DNA from: Pedobacter sp. JY14-1
GTDB taxonomy: Bacteria > Bacteroidota > Bacteroidia > Sphingobacteriales > Sphingobacteriaceae
Direction of reading: 5' to 3'
NCBI RefSeq assembly: GCF_029269825.1
Contig: NZ_JARJHU010000008.1
Span: 248,001-312,000, forward strand
DNA: 64,000 nucleotides
Part shown: positions 36,289 to 45,913 of the stretch, piece by piece
Numbering within the stretch: position 1 is the first letter of the stretch
How the letters are laid out: every line of letters begins with the position of its first letter
Made by a program: the position numbers and the translations under genes
The notes under the pieces: model-generated
Database searches by the model: none
The model's input: only the letters and a program-made list of their open reading frames with translations
Told to the model about the DNA's origin: nothing

Positions 36289-38220
36289 ATGGAAGACACC
36301 AACGGTCCTCAACTTTTGCCAAGCATCAATTATCCGGCTGACCTTAAGCAGTATAAGGAACAGGACCTGGAGCAGATCTGCAAGGAACTCAGGCAATATA
36401 TCATTGATGTAGTTAGTGTAAACGGAGGCCATTTTGCGGCCAGCCTGGGTGTTGTGGAACTTACCGTTGCGCTGCATTATGTATTGAATACTCCTTACGA
36501 CAAGCTGATCTGGGATGTGGGCCACCAGGCCTACGGGCATAAGATACTTACTGGACGCAAATCTGTATTCCATACGAACAGGATATTCAACGGCATCAGC
36601 GGCTTCCCGAAAATCAGTGAAAGTGAATACGATACCTTCGGCGTAGGCCATTCCTCCACCTCCATTTCAGCGGCGCTGGGTATGGCGGTCGCCTCCCATT
36701 ATAAAGGTGAGAAAGACCGTCAGCATGTGGCAGTCATCGGCGACGGCGCCATGACGGCGGGCCTGGCCTTTGAAGGGCTGAACCATGCCGGTATAGAAAA
36801 CTCCAACCTGCTGGTCATCCTGAACGACAACTGTATGTCTATTGATCCGAATGTGGGTGCGCTGAAGGAATACCTCACCAGCATTACGACATCAAAATCC
36901 TATAACCGGTTCCGGGACGACATTTCCAGCGTGCTGATCAAGCTCTCCGAACTTGGGCCCAATGCGCATAAATTCGTCAAGAAGATTGAAAAAAGCATCA
37001 AAGGGACCCTGCTCAAGCAAAGCAACCTCTTTGAAGCACTCAACTTCCGTTACTTCGGCCCGGTAGACGGGCATGATGTCATACGTCTTACCCAGATCAT
37101 CCGTGACCTTAAAGATATTCCCGGCCCAAAGCTGCTCCATTGCGTAACGGTTAAGGGAAAGGGCTTCGCACTTGCAGAAAAGGACCAGACCAAATGGCAT
37201 GCTCCCGGCCTGTTCGACAAGATTACCGGAGAAATTAAAAAAACGGTAAGCGAAAAGCCTCAGCCACCCAAATACCAGGATGTATTCGGACATACCCTGG
37301 TCGAGCTGGCCGAAGCCAATAAAAAGATCGTCGGTGTTACCCCTGCCATGCCTTCGGGCTCTTCCATGAACATCATGATGAAAGCCATGCCCCAACGTGC
37401 CTTCGACGTCGGCATCGCTGAGCAGCACGCCGTTACTTTTTCCGCTGGTCTCGCGACACAAGGGCTCGTACCCTTCTGCAACATCTACAGCAGCTTCATG
37501 CAACGTGCCTACGATCAGGTCATTCACGATGTGGCCATCCAGGACCTCAATGTCATATTCTGCCTCGACCGTGCTGGTCTGGCCGGGGCCGACGGCGCTA
37601 CCCACCATGGTGCATATGACCTTGCCTATATGCGCTGTATCCCCAATATGACGGTTTCCGCCCCCATGAATGAAGAAGAGCTGCGCAACCTGATGTTTAC
37701 TGCACAGCAGGAAGATATGGGGCCCTTTGTCATCCGCTATCCGCGCGGGCAAGGTGTGCTCACCGACTGGAGGCGCCCGTTCAAAGCCATGGAAATCGGA
37801 AAAGGCCGTAAGATCTGTGATGGTGAAGACGTAGCAATACTGACTATCGGTCATGTAGGCAACTTCGCGGTGGAAGCCTGCAAAGAGCTGAACAGCGAAG
37901 GCATTCATCCGGCACATTACGATCTCCGCTTCGCAAAACCCCTGGACGCTGCACTGCTTCATGACGTCTTCAGCAGGTATAAATATATCATTACCGTGGA
38001 AGACGGTTGTCTTCAGGGTGGTGTGGGCAGTGCCATACTGGAATTCATGGCCGATCACCATTACCAGGGACAGGTCATCCGTCTGGGGATACCCGACGAA
38101 TTCATTGAGCACGGTGAACAGCCTGAGCTCTGGGCACTCTGTGGCTATGATACTGCCGGTATTATCAGTACCGTCAGGAAAATTGCCATCAGCCGGACCA
38201 CCAAGACCATTGCTTCCTAA
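36289..38220 (+). CDS. dxs: 1-deoxy-D-xylulose-5-phosphate synthase
   Basis: 643 residues, standard. Thiamine diphosphate is bound by [20 protein letters not shown] and NDNCMSI. The early [18 protein letters not shown] and [15 protein letters not shown], and the second-half [17 protein letters not shown] (with the catalytic Glu) and [18 protein letters not shown], are Dxs signatures. It joins pyruvate and glyceraldehyde-3-phosphate as the first step of the MEP isoprenoid route. The next gene starts 56 bases downstream behind its own promoter. Confidence 0.97.
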   Translation: MEDTNGPQLLPSINYPADLKQYKEQDLEQICKELRQYIIDVVSVNGGHFAASLGVVELTVALHYVLNTPYDKLIWDVGHQAYGHKILTGRKSVFHTNRIFNGISGFPKISESEYDTFGVGHSSTSISAALGMAVASHYKGEKDRQHVAVIGDGAMTAGLAFEGLNHAGIENSNLLVILNDNCMSIDPNVGALKEYLTSITTSKSYNRFRDDISSVLIKLSELGPNAHKFVKKIEKSIKGTLLKQSNLFEALNFRYFGPVDGHDVIRLTQIIRDLKDIPGPKLLHCVTVKGKGFALAEKDQTKWHAPGLFDKITGEIKKTVSEKPQPPKYQDVFGHTLVELAEANKKIVGVTPAMPSGSSMNIMMKAMPQRAFDVGIAEQHAVTFSAGLATQGLVPFCNIYSSFMQRAYDQVIHDVAIQDLNVIFCLDRAGLAGADGATHHGAYDLAYMRCIPNMTVSAPMNEEELRNLMFTAQQEDMGPFVIRYPRGQGVLTDWRRPFKAMEIGKGRKICDGEDVAILTIGHVGNFAVEACKELNSEGIHPAHYDLRFAKPLDAALLHDVFSRYKYIITVEDGCLQGGVGSAILEFMADHHYQGQVIRLGIPDEFIEHGEQPELWALCGYDTAGIISTVRKIAISRTTKTIAS

Positions 38221-38229
38221 ACAGGCGCG

Positions 38230-38258
38230 TTACTTCCTCAAATTTCTGATTACATTTG
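38230..38258 (+). promoter_or_regulatory. Candidate promoter of the PagL-like gene
   Basis: TTA (38230-38232) is followed after 18 bases by TACATTTG (38251-38258), whose fixed positions match TAnnTTTG. Transcription would start about a dozen bases before the ATG at 38277. The -33 has A instead of G. Confidence 0.45.
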
Positions 38259-38276
38259 CGGCACCTTACTTGCCCC

Positions 38277-39392
38277 ATGTATAAGATATCTTTCAGTCTT
38301 TTCTTAACCGTTCTACTGATCTCCGGTATGGCTTCCGGACAGGAACGCAGCCGCAATTCCCTAGAATTTACCCCACAGGTATCCCTCGGAGTATTCACCG
38401 CCAACCATAAACTGACCGGCACATCTTTCGGCGGCGAACTGATCTATCACATCAACGTCAGCGACGAACCGCGACAGTGGGTCAGGGCTATGCACCTGAA
38501 AAGCATCGATGTCATGCTGGATTACAAAAACATGGGCAATATTAAACTCGCCGGCGATCCGGAGGAAGGCCTGTTCGGAGACACCTATGCTGCCCTTGCC
38601 GGATTAAACATCGCGTTACTGAAGATAAGCCGTGCTGAACTGCTCTTTACCCCGGCGTTCGGCATCGGCTATGCGCAAAAGACCTATTTTACCAACAAGA
38701 ACCCACTGATCGGCAGCCACATCAACTTCACCTCCAAGGCAGGCATTAAATTATCGGTTCCCGTTTCCGCCTCAACAGGCATTGCCGCGGGGCTGGACGT
38801 GCTGCATTACTCAAATGCGGCCTTCCGCGTGCCGAATAATGGCATGAACCTGCTCAACGTCAGTATGGGGATCGTACATGCCATAGGCGACAGGACTGTA
38901 CCTGATTCCGGTACGGTCAGGAACTTTCAGCAAGGCCGGCACAGCATTGATATCGCAGCCAATATTGGAAGAAGAGGCGTCTATCAGAGCAAAGACGGCT
39001 ATTTCAGGACAGGTCTGTATACCGGCTACAACTACCGGATCAGCTCCATACTGGCGGCAAGCGCCGGTATCGACGCGGTCTATTACCACTCTGTCTTTGA
39101 TCCGGCCAATTTTAACCATACCTACCAGTCATTTGCCACCTCTTATGACCATTGGCGGGTAGGTGCAGCACTGGGGCCCGACATCTGGATGGGCAGGCTT
39201 GCCCTGATGATCAAGTATGGTTATTACCTGCATTACAACAGCTACAGGAATAACCACACTTACTGGACCGCCGGCTTAAAATACAACCTCACAGAATGGG
39301 CCGCCGTCCAGGCAAAAATCTACGTACATAAGACAGAGGCAGACTATGCTGGTTTCGGCCTCATCCTTACGCCTACAGAATTTTTCCGTTAA
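38277..39392 (+). CDS. PagL-type lipid A deacylase / acyloxyacyl hydrolase, double length
   Basis: 371 residues. The start at MYKISFSLFLTVLLISG gives a clean signal peptide ending near ASGQ; the frame is open 7 codons earlier but those lie on the promoter. The motif LHYSNAAFRVPNNGMN holds His 177 and Ser 179, as in the catalytic HxSN of PagL. Classic PagL is about 170 residues and an 8-strand outer-membrane barrel that removes the 3-O-acyl chain of lipid A. Here about 180 further residues, rich in alternating aromatic strands, follow the catalytic region and end in FGLILTPTEFFR. The end meets the GH130 gene tail to tail with one base between. Confidence 0.82.
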   Translation: MYKISFSLFLTVLLISGMASGQERSRNSLEFTPQVSLGVFTANHKLTGTSFGGELIYHINVSDEPRQWVRAMHLKSIDVMLDYKNMGNIKLAGDPEEGLFGDTYAALAGLNIALLKISRAELLFTPAFGIGYAQKTYFTNKNPLIGSHINFTSKAGIKLSVPVSASTGIAAGLDVLHYSNAAFRVPNNGMNLLNVSMGIVHAIGDRTVPDSGTVRNFQQGRHSIDIAANIGRRGVYQSKDGYFRTGLYTGYNYRISSILAASAGIDAVYYHSVFDPANFNHTYQSFATSYDHWRVGAALGPDIWMGRLALMIKYGYYLHYNSYRNNHTYWTAGLKYNLTEWAAVQAKIYVHKTEADYAGFGLILTPTEFFR

Positions 39393-39393
39393 C

Positions 39394-40521
39394 CTATCTG
39401 GTCCTGGAGGGATCAAAAACCGCTACGGCAACCTTTGAATCGGCACAGCCATAATACAGGAACCATTTGCTTTTATGGTACGCCAGGCCTTCAATAAATA
39501 CCGTACCTGCCGGATACTGGCCGCTTTTCTCAAACGGTGCGGTCGGCACCAGAAACGGCTTGTCCAGGCGATCCAAAAACTTACCCGGATCCTGGGCACT
39601 GAACAACATTTGCCCGGCGCAATAGGAATTTGCGGTATAACTGGGGTCACGGTCTGCTCCACCTTTGTTTTTCCCGTTATACATCAGTACAATACCTTTT
39701 GAAGTCAGTATCGCCGGAGGCCCGCATTCCGTGAGATCGCTGTCAAAATAGCCCTTTCTCGGAGAAACCAGTTCCTTAAGCTCGCCCTTCTCGTTAACTA
39801 CGGGTGCCCAGTCAACGAGGTTATCGGAAGTAGCTGCGTAAACATGCCGCTCACCCCAATACATCCAGTACTTACCTTTATGTTTTACCATCACCAGCTT
39901 TCCCTTTTTAAGCGTAGTCAGCACCGAGGCTGATTTAGATGCGATGTTGTGGAACTTACCGTGGTATGCGTCCTGAAAAATCGGTCCATGTTTCTTCCAG
40001 TGCACCAGGTCCTTTGAAGTCGCTGCGCCCAGTCTGGGGACCTTTTTGTTCCATTGCGTATACAAAATCAGGTAAGTTCCATCCTCCGTAACCGACACGC
40101 GCGGATCTTCGCATCCTCCGGTCCACTCAAACTCCTTCTGGTCATCATCTGCTGGAAAAAGAACGGGCTTTCCCGTACGTTTCATATGGATTCCGTCGGT
40201 ACTTTCTGCCAGCCCGATCCTGGAAGTCCGGTGGCCGATACCCACGCCCGACTTGTCTTCTGCACGGTAAAGCACATAGATCTTACCGTTTTTTACCGTT
40301 GCTGCCGGATTAAAGGTGTCATTACTCTCCCAGTCCAGTTGTTTCTGCTGCATCGGATCATAAAACCTTGTTGTGGAGTCAGGCGAGATCACCGGGTTGA
40401 CACCTTCGGGGCGTACAAACGGGCCAAGCGCCCAGTCCGGAAGTTTGGCGATAGGTTGCTGAGAAAAGACCTGCACCTGTACAAACAGGAACAAAGCCAG
40501 CAAACAGAATCTTCTTTTCAT
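39394..40521 (-). CDS. Exported GH130-family beta-mannosidase or phosphorylase
   Basis: 375 residues from MKRRFCLLALFLFVQVQVFS, a signal peptide; an ATG 3 codons earlier is also possible. Five-bladed propeller features of GH130 are seen: NDTFNPAATVKNGKIYVLYR, IGLAESTDGIHM, GGCEDPRVSVTEDG and LTECGPPAILTSKGIVLMYNG. GH130 contains cytoplasmic mannoside phosphorylases and exported beta-1,2-mannosidases. The signal peptide argues for a hydrolase, because phosphate-driven cleavage would waste its product in the periplasm. It lies 15 bases after the GH92 gene, so both probably cut the same mannose-containing glycan. Confidence 0.87.
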   Translation of the reverse strand: MKRRFCLLALFLFVQVQVFSQQPIAKLPDWALGPFVRPEGVNPVISPDSTTRFYDPMQQKQLDWESNDTFNPAATVKNGKIYVLYRAEDKSGVGIGHRTSRIGLAESTDGIHMKRTGKPVLFPADDDQKEFEWTGGCEDPRVSVTEDGTYLILYTQWNKKVPRLGAATSKDLVHWKKHGPIFQDAYHGKFHNIASKSASVLTTLKKGKLVMVKHKGKYWMYWGERHVYAATSDNLVDWAPVVNEKGELKELVSPRKGYFDSDLTECGPPAILTSKGIVLMYNGKNKGGADRDPSYTANSYCAGQMLFSAQDPGKFLDRLDKPFLVPTAPFEKSGQYPAGTVFIEGLAYHKSKWFLYYGCADSKVAVAVFDPSRTR

Positions 40522-40536
40522 ATTTATCATTTGTGT

Positions 40537-42855
40537 TTAGTTGGTTCCCCAGTTTTTATTAGGCTCGCTACCCATTACCAGTTCCAGTCTACCGCCTGCG
40601 ACGATATCCTTGTGGTCGATATAGGCCTTGTTATAAGGCCTGCCGTTCAACCGGGCAGATTGGATGTAGATATTAGCCGGACTGTTGTTGCTGGCGATAA
40701 TGTCAAACTGCCTGCCGGGATAATAAGCAGGATCAAGCCGGATACTGATACCGTTAAATACCGGACTGGTCAGTTCATACCTCGTACTTCCCGGGGTTAT
40801 CGGATGAAAGCCACTCGCTGCGAGCACATACCAGGCCGACATTTGCCCTACATCCTCATTTCCTACCAGACCGGTTACCGAATTACGGTAAGCTTTACTG
40901 CATATTGTTCTCGTCCATTTCTGGGTAAGCCAGGGCGCACCCAATCTGTTGAACAGGAACGGGACATGATGTACCGGTTCATTGGCATGGTTATAATAAT
41001 CATTCCACATCATATCTTCAGGAACCTGATCGAAGAAATGGGTCAGGTCTGCAAGTGTCTTCTGCTGTCCACCCATCAGTTTAACCATCCCGTCAATATC
41101 CTGCGGCACAAACCAGCCCTGCTGATAGGGATTAGATTCCATAGATCCGTACCATTGCTTCAAACGCCCCTCCGCAGGCCAGGGTTCCCAGCTTCCGTCC
41201 TCCTTCTTTGGCCGGAACCAACCTTTTTCTGCATCCCAGATATTTTTGTAGGCCGCCGAACGGGCCTGGTATTTTTCTGCATCCGCTTCTTTTCCCAAGG
41301 CTTTTGCCAGTTGCGCCACACACCATTCAAAGTAAGCATATTCCAGTGTCGTCGATATGCCCACCTGCTGCCAGGAATATCCCTTGTCTCCATTGCCAAA
41401 CTTCTCCACACTGCCTACCGCAAGTGCATAGCCCCTGTTGATGTCAAACCTGCGGATGCCCTTTGCGTAGGCGTCGGCCATTACCGATACCGCCGGGTTG
41501 CCGATCATGCAACCACTGTAGGCGTTCAGAAATTCCCATCTTTCCAGGTATCCCATCTTTTTCTCATCTGCCAGCGTAATGAGCGAATTCAGCATATCGT
41601 TCACTAACGAAGGATTAATGACCGTTTGCAATGGCATCTGGCTTCTGAATACGTCCCACCCGCTGAAGATTGTCCGTTTAGTGAAGCCGCTGGCCTGATG
41701 TACTTTTCCATCGCCCCCGGTATAACTGCCGTCACTGTCGGAGAACGTCCGCGGATCGATCTGCGTATGATACATTGCCGTATAGAATACCGTTTTTTCC
41801 GCTTCCGTACCTCCTTTTACACTGATCTTCGATAGGGAGCGGTTCCACAAGGCCCTGGCGTTTCTTTTCACTGCATCAAAGTCCCAGCCTTTGATATCCG
41901 TCTGCAGGTTACGTTTTGCCCCCGCAATGCTGACAAAAGATATTCCGGTCTTCAGCAATACCTGCGCATTGTTTTCCGTTTCAAATTCTGTGTAAAATCC
42001 AAGGTGCTTTCCCTGCGCTTCCCGGGTTCCTTCAGTCACTACCGCCTTAGCGACCTGTTGCTGGTACCTGTCACTGGTTACATCTTCCAGTTTCCGGCTC
42101 CAGTTATCCGGGATATCGGCAGACCATGTACCAAAACGCTTCAGTGGCTTACTGAATTCTGCATAAAAATAAACCGTATAATCACCTTTGCCGTCACCGT
42201 TTCCCCAGCCCCCGCCATCGGGACTGCATTTCATCCAGCCTTCGATGGCATTGGCGCCTGAAACCCTGACATACTGCAATACAGAGGTGCCACCAACCCT
42301 TCTGGCCAGGTCAATCTGGATCCTCGACTGTTTGTTCCCGGGAAATGTAAAACGCAGCATGCCACTTCTGGGTGCAGCAGTAGCCTCCGCCCGGATATTT
42401 CCCTCCTTCAGCGTCACCGCATAATATCCGGCAGACGCCTGCTCAGACTGCTTATCATAATCAGAACGATAGCCTTCCTCCGGTTTTTCTGATTTTCCGG
42501 CGTGGGTATACAACCTGCCGACCGTAGGCATGACCAGAAAATTTCCCAGATCGCCATACCAGCCGATACCGCTCATCTGGGTGAAGGCAAAACCTTCGAT
42601 ACTGGTATGTTCATCGCTGTAGCCTGGTCCGTTATCACCTCCGGTAATTGTATTCGGGCTTACCTGTACCATACCGTAAGGCGTTGCTGCTCCCGGAAAA
42701 GTCTTACCCAGACCGTGATACGTACCGGCAGCCTTTTCGCTCGTACTTGCACCGATAAATGGGTTTACATAATCAGCAGGTTCCTTTTTTACCTGGGCAA
42801 AAACAGTAACAGAAAGCACACAACAAACCGTTAATGCGACAGCACACTTATTCAT
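40537..42855 (-). CDS. GH92 family exo-alpha-mannosidase
   Basis: 772 residues with a signal peptide (MNKCAVALTVCCVLSVTVFA). GH92 signatures are visible: PADYVNPFIGAS, FPGAATPYGMVQVSP, YSDEHTSIEGFAFTQMSGIG, IFSGWDVFRSQMPL and LVGNEDVGQMSAWYVLAASG. The family consists of calcium-dependent enzymes that invert the anomeric centre and remove terminal alpha-mannose from mannans and N-glycans. It pairs with GH130 downstream. An inverted repeat (42856-42899) touches its start codon and the exopolysaccharide operon ends 78 bases upstream. There is no SusC/SusD pair here, so this is not a standard utilisation locus. Confidence 0.95.
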   Translation of the reverse strand: MNKCAVALTVCCVLSVTVFAQVKKEPADYVNPFIGASTSEKAAGTYHGLGKTFPGAATPYGMVQVSPNTITGGDNGPGYSDEHTSIEGFAFTQMSGIGWYGDLGNFLVMPTVGRLYTHAGKSEKPEEGYRSDYDKQSEQASAGYYAVTLKEGNIRAEATAAPRSGMLRFTFPGNKQSRIQIDLARRVGGTSVLQYVRVSGANAIEGWMKCSPDGGGWGNGDGKGDYTVYFYAEFSKPLKRFGTWSADIPDNWSRKLEDVTSDRYQQQVAKAVVTEGTREAQGKHLGFYTEFETENNAQVLLKTGISFVSIAGAKRNLQTDIKGWDFDAVKRNARALWNRSLSKISVKGGTEAEKTVFYTAMYHTQIDPRTFSDSDGSYTGGDGKVHQASGFTKRTIFSGWDVFRSQMPLQTVINPSLVNDMLNSLITLADEKKMGYLERWEFLNAYSGCMIGNPAVSVMADAYAKGIRRFDINRGYALAVGSVEKFGNGDKGYSWQQVGISTTLEYAYFEWCVAQLAKALGKEADAEKYQARSAAYKNIWDAEKGWFRPKKEDGSWEPWPAEGRLKQWYGSMESNPYQQGWFVPQDIDGMVKLMGGQQKTLADLTHFFDQVPEDMMWNDYYNHANEPVHHVPFLFNRLGAPWLTQKWTRTICSKAYRNSVTGLVGNEDVGQMSAWYVLAASGFHPITPGSTRYELTSPVFNGISIRLDPAYYPGRQFDIIASNNSPANIYIQSARLNGRPYNKAYIDHKDIVAGGRLELVMGSEPNKNWGTN

Positions 42856-42899
42856 GGTAATATCTGGTTTTATCTGTCCGTAAACATAACCATATTACC
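42856..42899. repeat. Inverted repeat directly before the GH92 start codon
   Basis: GGTAATAT (42856-42863) and ATATTACC (42892-42899) are perfect inverted arms. Inner GGTT (42866-42869) and AACC (42888-42891) also pair, leaving a 2-base bulge and an 18-base loop. In the GH92 mRNA the right arm would end on the base before the ATG, so a hairpin could hide the start; as DNA it could be an operator. There is no U run, so a terminator for wcaI is unlikely. Confidence 0.5.
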
Positions 42900-42933
42900 T
42901 GGCATTTCATCAGGACCTGCTTATTTTCCGGAA

Positions 42934-44163
42934 CTAAACACCGTCCAAAAGAGACGGCAGCTCGCCGAGTATCACAGATTTACATAAATATTGTTCCGCA
43001 TAGACACGTGCATTTACCCGTTGCTGGCAATGGCAGGTATCCAGACTGTTCACAATCGCCCGGGCAAGCCCTTCGGGGTCATCCGGCGGGATCACCAGTC
43101 CGATATCGTACCGGTTCAGCTGTTCGAAGAGAGAAGTTCCCGTCGCGGCTGTAACAATAACCAGACCACCCACTGCAAATATTGAAGCCAGCTTAGACGG
43201 CATAACCAGGTCACCGGCTCCGGATTTCTGGATCACCAGGTGCACATCCGCCATATTCAGGAACTTATTGAAGTTATCTTTCGGTTGCAGCGGAATAAAG
43301 AAAATATTACCTGCATTGCGCTCGGCCGCGCGACGTTTAAGATCTTCTTTAAACGGGCCTTCAGCACATATGACCAGTTTGAGTGCTGACTGCTCCTTCA
43401 GCATCAGGGCTACATCGAGTATCATTTCAAGTCCCTGTTTCTCGCCTATACTTCCCGAATACAGAACGATCTTATCTTCGGGTAAAAAGCCAAACTCCCG
43501 TTTCAGGGCAGAACCGCCCGAAACAGGGAAATAAACCTTGGTATCCACCCAGTTCGGGAACAGCGCAACATGCCGGGCCACCTTGGCTTTCACCTTACGT
43601 TTCATCCCCGCAGATATTGTGGATACGATATCGGCATTCCTGAGAATATATTTTTCAAGGCCAGATACCGCGGTCAGCAACCATCCCGATTTCAGCATCC
43701 CGAGTTCCCTTGCCGCATCTACCTGCAGGTCCTGCAAGTGATAGTGTAGCCTGGTCTTCCTGAAAAACCGGTAAAAAAGCCCCAGCAAACCCAAATGAAA
43801 GGGAGGTGCAGCAACGATCACATTGTCATACCGCTTTTTGAAAAGCAGCCTGGCAACCACCAGAAATGCAGTGATGAAAAAACTTGCCTCATGTAATATC
43901 CTCTTTTTCCCGTTAGGTCTTGCAGGTACATACAATGGACAACGGTATATCGTCAGGCCGGGCATTATCCGTTCCTTTTTAAATTTCAGCGTTGAATATT
44001 CCTCAGCAACTTTCCATTGCGGATAATAAGGAGGTGCGGTAACCATCGTTACGTCATGTCCCTGATCAACCAGCCAGTATAGCATATCACCGGTATATTT
44101 ACCGATGCCCGTCAGCTCAGGGACGCTATTGATCCCGATCACTAAAATCCTCTTCCGCTTCAT
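42934..44163 (-). CDS. wcaI: WcaI-like glycosyltransferase (GT4)
   Basis: 409 residues. I take the ATG at 44163 because it makes a 4-base ATGA overlap with the wcaF stop, the spacing used through this operon; an ATG two codons earlier also exists. It starts KRKRILVIGINSVPELTGIG and has TGDMLYWLVDQGHDVTMVTA and YSGSIGEKQGLEMILDVA, matching the WcaI/WbuB group of retaining GT-B enzymes. In colanic acid synthesis WcaI adds fucose; the sugar here is unknown. It is the last gene of the exopolysaccharide run. Confidence 0.87.
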   Translation of the reverse strand: MKRKRILVIGINSVPELTGIGKYTGDMLYWLVDQGHDVTMVTAPPYYPQWKVAEEYSTLKFKKERIMPGLTIYRCPLYVPARPNGKKRILHEASFFITAFLVVARLLFKKRYDNVIVAAPPFHLGLLGLFYRFFRKTRLHYHLQDLQVDAARELGMLKSGWLLTAVSGLEKYILRNADIVSTISAGMKRKVKAKVARHVALFPNWVDTKVYFPVSGGSALKREFGFLPEDKIVLYSGSIGEKQGLEMILDVALMLKEQSALKLVICAEGPFKEDLKRRAAERNAGNIFFIPLQPKDNFNKFLNMADVHLVIQKSGAGDLVMPSKLASIFAVGGLVIVTAATGTSLFEQLNRYDIGLVIPPDDPEGLARAIVNSLDTCHCQQRVNARVYAEQYLCKSVILGELPSLLDGV

Positions 44164-44744
44164 TGCCATCTTGGTTTCACAAATACTGCAGGATTTCCCT
44201 TATAGACCCCATTGCTCTCCAGGCTCCGGGTTACCACCGAGGCTGCACATACCACCGTATCCATACCGATCCTGACACCCGGCCCGATAAAACAGCCTAC
44301 CCCAATCCAGCTGCCATCCCCCAATACGATCGGCCCGTTCCTGTAGCTCATTGCAGGGTCCCTGAAATTATGGTTACCGCAGCACAGGAAAACCCGCTGG
44401 GAAACACATACGTTATCCCCGATCGTCAACGGCTCAAAGTTGAGCAGGAATACCTCTTCGCCCAGCCATGAATGATGGCCGACGACCAGTTTCCAGGGCA
44501 TGTGGATATTGACACGCGGCTTTATGACCACCCCTTTACCTACCTTCGCTCCAAAACGCCTCAGCAGCATCGCCTTGAAACTGCTCGGAAAAGGAAATGC
44601 AGACAGGAAGAAGAACATCTTAACGATATACCACAAAGATTCTTTAAGGCGGGAGGCACCCCTGTCAAGCCCTACCTTTGCGTCGAAATCCTTCAGCTCG
44701 ACCCGGGACCTGTAGGTTGCTGATTTATATGCAATGTCAATCAT
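44160..44744 (-). CDS. wcaF: WcaF-like sugar O-acetyltransferase
   Basis: 194 residues with left-handed beta-helix hexapeptide repeats (VVIKPRVNIHMPWKLVVGHH and LGDGSWIGVGCFIGPGVRIG). The putative catalytic His is in FLCCGNHNFRDPAM. It matches colanic acid biosynthesis acetyltransferase WcaF and sits next to wcaI, as in other gene clusters of this type. It probably O-acetylates a repeat-unit sugar in the cytoplasm using acetyl-CoA. Its start overlaps the upstream glycosyltransferase stop by 4 bases. Confidence 0.88.
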   Translation of the reverse strand: MIDIAYKSATYRSRVELKDFDAKVGLDRGASRLKESLWYIVKMFFFLSAFPFPSSFKAMLLRRFGAKVGKGVVIKPRVNIHMPWKLVVGHHSWLGEEVFLLNFEPLTIGDNVCVSQRVFLCCGNHNFRDPAMSYRNGPIVLGDGSWIGVGCFIGPGVRIGMDTVVCAASVVTRSLESNGVYKGNPAVFVKPRWQ

Positions 44745-45913
44745 AATCTTTCTTGTTTAAGCACATTCCGCATCAGCCGACCGGCCGTTGTTTCGGAATA
44801 ATGTTTTTGATAGCACCTGTTTGCGTTCCGGGCAAATTCACTTTTTTGCCCCTCGCTGAGCGACAGCCACTCCTTCAGCATGAGGTAAATGTCATCGGGC
44901 CTGTCCCTGGCGATCATGCCACCCTTATGCCGTTCGATCTCACGATAAATGTTGACCTGATCCGAGATCAGCACTGGCCTTTTACAGGCCATCGCCTCCA
45001 CTACGGCAATGCCAAAATTCTCCTGGTGGCTAGGCAACACGAAGGCTTCTGAACCATATAATGCACCCCATTTGGCATCCCCCGTGAGCATTCCCGTAAA
45101 CCTGATGTCCGCGGCTTCGCCTGCCATCTGCCGCAGTTCCCTGCCATAAGCCGTATCCAGCCCCGGACCAGCGATCACCAGAACATGATCCGGCAAGCAC
45201 TCCGCTTTGAGCTTTAAGAAGGCCCTGATCAGTAAGTCCGCACCTTTCTTCCTGTCCAGTCTGCCCATATATAGTAAATAAGGCCGGTCGCCGATCTGCG
45301 GACAAATGTTCAGGAAGGCAGCCCTTAAGTCAGGACGATCTTCAGGCGGACTCGCTACACCCAGCCCTACTACCTGCTCGTTACGCGGATGATAAGGCGC
45401 AAAAGGCTGCCTGGCCAGTTCCTGCTCTGTACTGCAGGTGAACAACAATGCGTTGGCCGCATTTACGAGTTTTGCTTCCACATATTTCCAGAATGCAAGG
45501 TTCCTGGCAGCCTTAAGCTTACGGTCGGCCGCGCGCTGAAAATAGGGATCAAGCATACCATGCGGCATCACCAGGAGCTTACCGTGGAAATTCCTCGACT
45601 TTTTAAAAGCCTGGAAAACGGCAAGACTCTGGTATTGCCAAAGTCCATGAACAATGACATTGTCGTACCGCTTCAGGTTTTCACCCAGCCATGAAAGCAA
45701 TTTCGGATGGTAGTTCCAGGCGGTAAAGCCCCTGCCTATCGCATGGACATCCGGGGCAAACTGCCTGAGATATGGTGCATCCTCCCGGTCAAGGCTGAGT
45801 ACTTCATGGGCAAGATCTGTCCCCGAAGCATACCTCACCATGCCTGAAACCGCCTGGCTCAGCCCCCCGGCTTCAGGATTTAATGTCGGCAGAATATGTA
45901 GCGTAGTAATCAT
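44741..45913 (-). CDS. Glycosyltransferase family 4 protein
   Basis: 390 residues from MITTLHILPTLNPEAGGLSQ; the frame extends 9 codons further but those show no resemblance to a GT start. GT-B features include the N-terminal glycine-rich loop NPEAGGLSQAVSG, LLYMGRLDRKKGADLLIRAF and, near the end, LPSHQENFGIAVVEAMACKR with the Glu motif that holds the nucleotide sugar. The start overlaps the upstream GT stop by 41 bases. Donor and acceptor sugars cannot be predicted. Confidence 0.9.
   Translation of the reverse strand: MITTLHILPTLNPEAGGLSQAVSGMVRYASGTDLAHEVLSLDREDAPYLRQFAPDVHAIGRGFTAWNYHPKLLSWLGENLKRYDNVIVHGLWQYQSLAVFQAFKKSRNFHGKLLVMPHGMLDPYFQRAADRKLKAARNLAFWKYVEAKLVNAANALLFTCSTEQELARQPFAPYHPRNEQVVGLGVASPPEDRPDLRAAFLNICPQIGDRPYLLYMGRLDRKKGADLLIRAFLKLKAECLPDHVLVIAGPGLDTAYGRELRQMAGEAADIRFTGMLTGDAKWGALYGSEAFVLPSHQENFGIAVVEAMACKRPVLISDQVNIYREIERHKGGMIARDRPDDIYLMLKEWLSLSEGQKSEFARNANRCYQKHYSETTAGRLMRNVLKQERL

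Noticed and set aside
36892-38112. 406-residue open frame on the minus strand inside dxs
   Set aside because: It lies entirely opposite the well-conserved dxs coding sequence, has no recognisable domain and no start context. It is a by-product of dxs codon use.
40054-41607. 517-residue open frame on the plus strand opposite GH130 and GH92
   Set aside because: It spans two real genes on the other strand and the gap between them; its sequence has no domain, signal peptide or helix pattern.
42856-42933. Terminator for the exopolysaccharide operon
   Set aside because: The inverted repeat there has an 18-base loop and no U run following on the minus strand.
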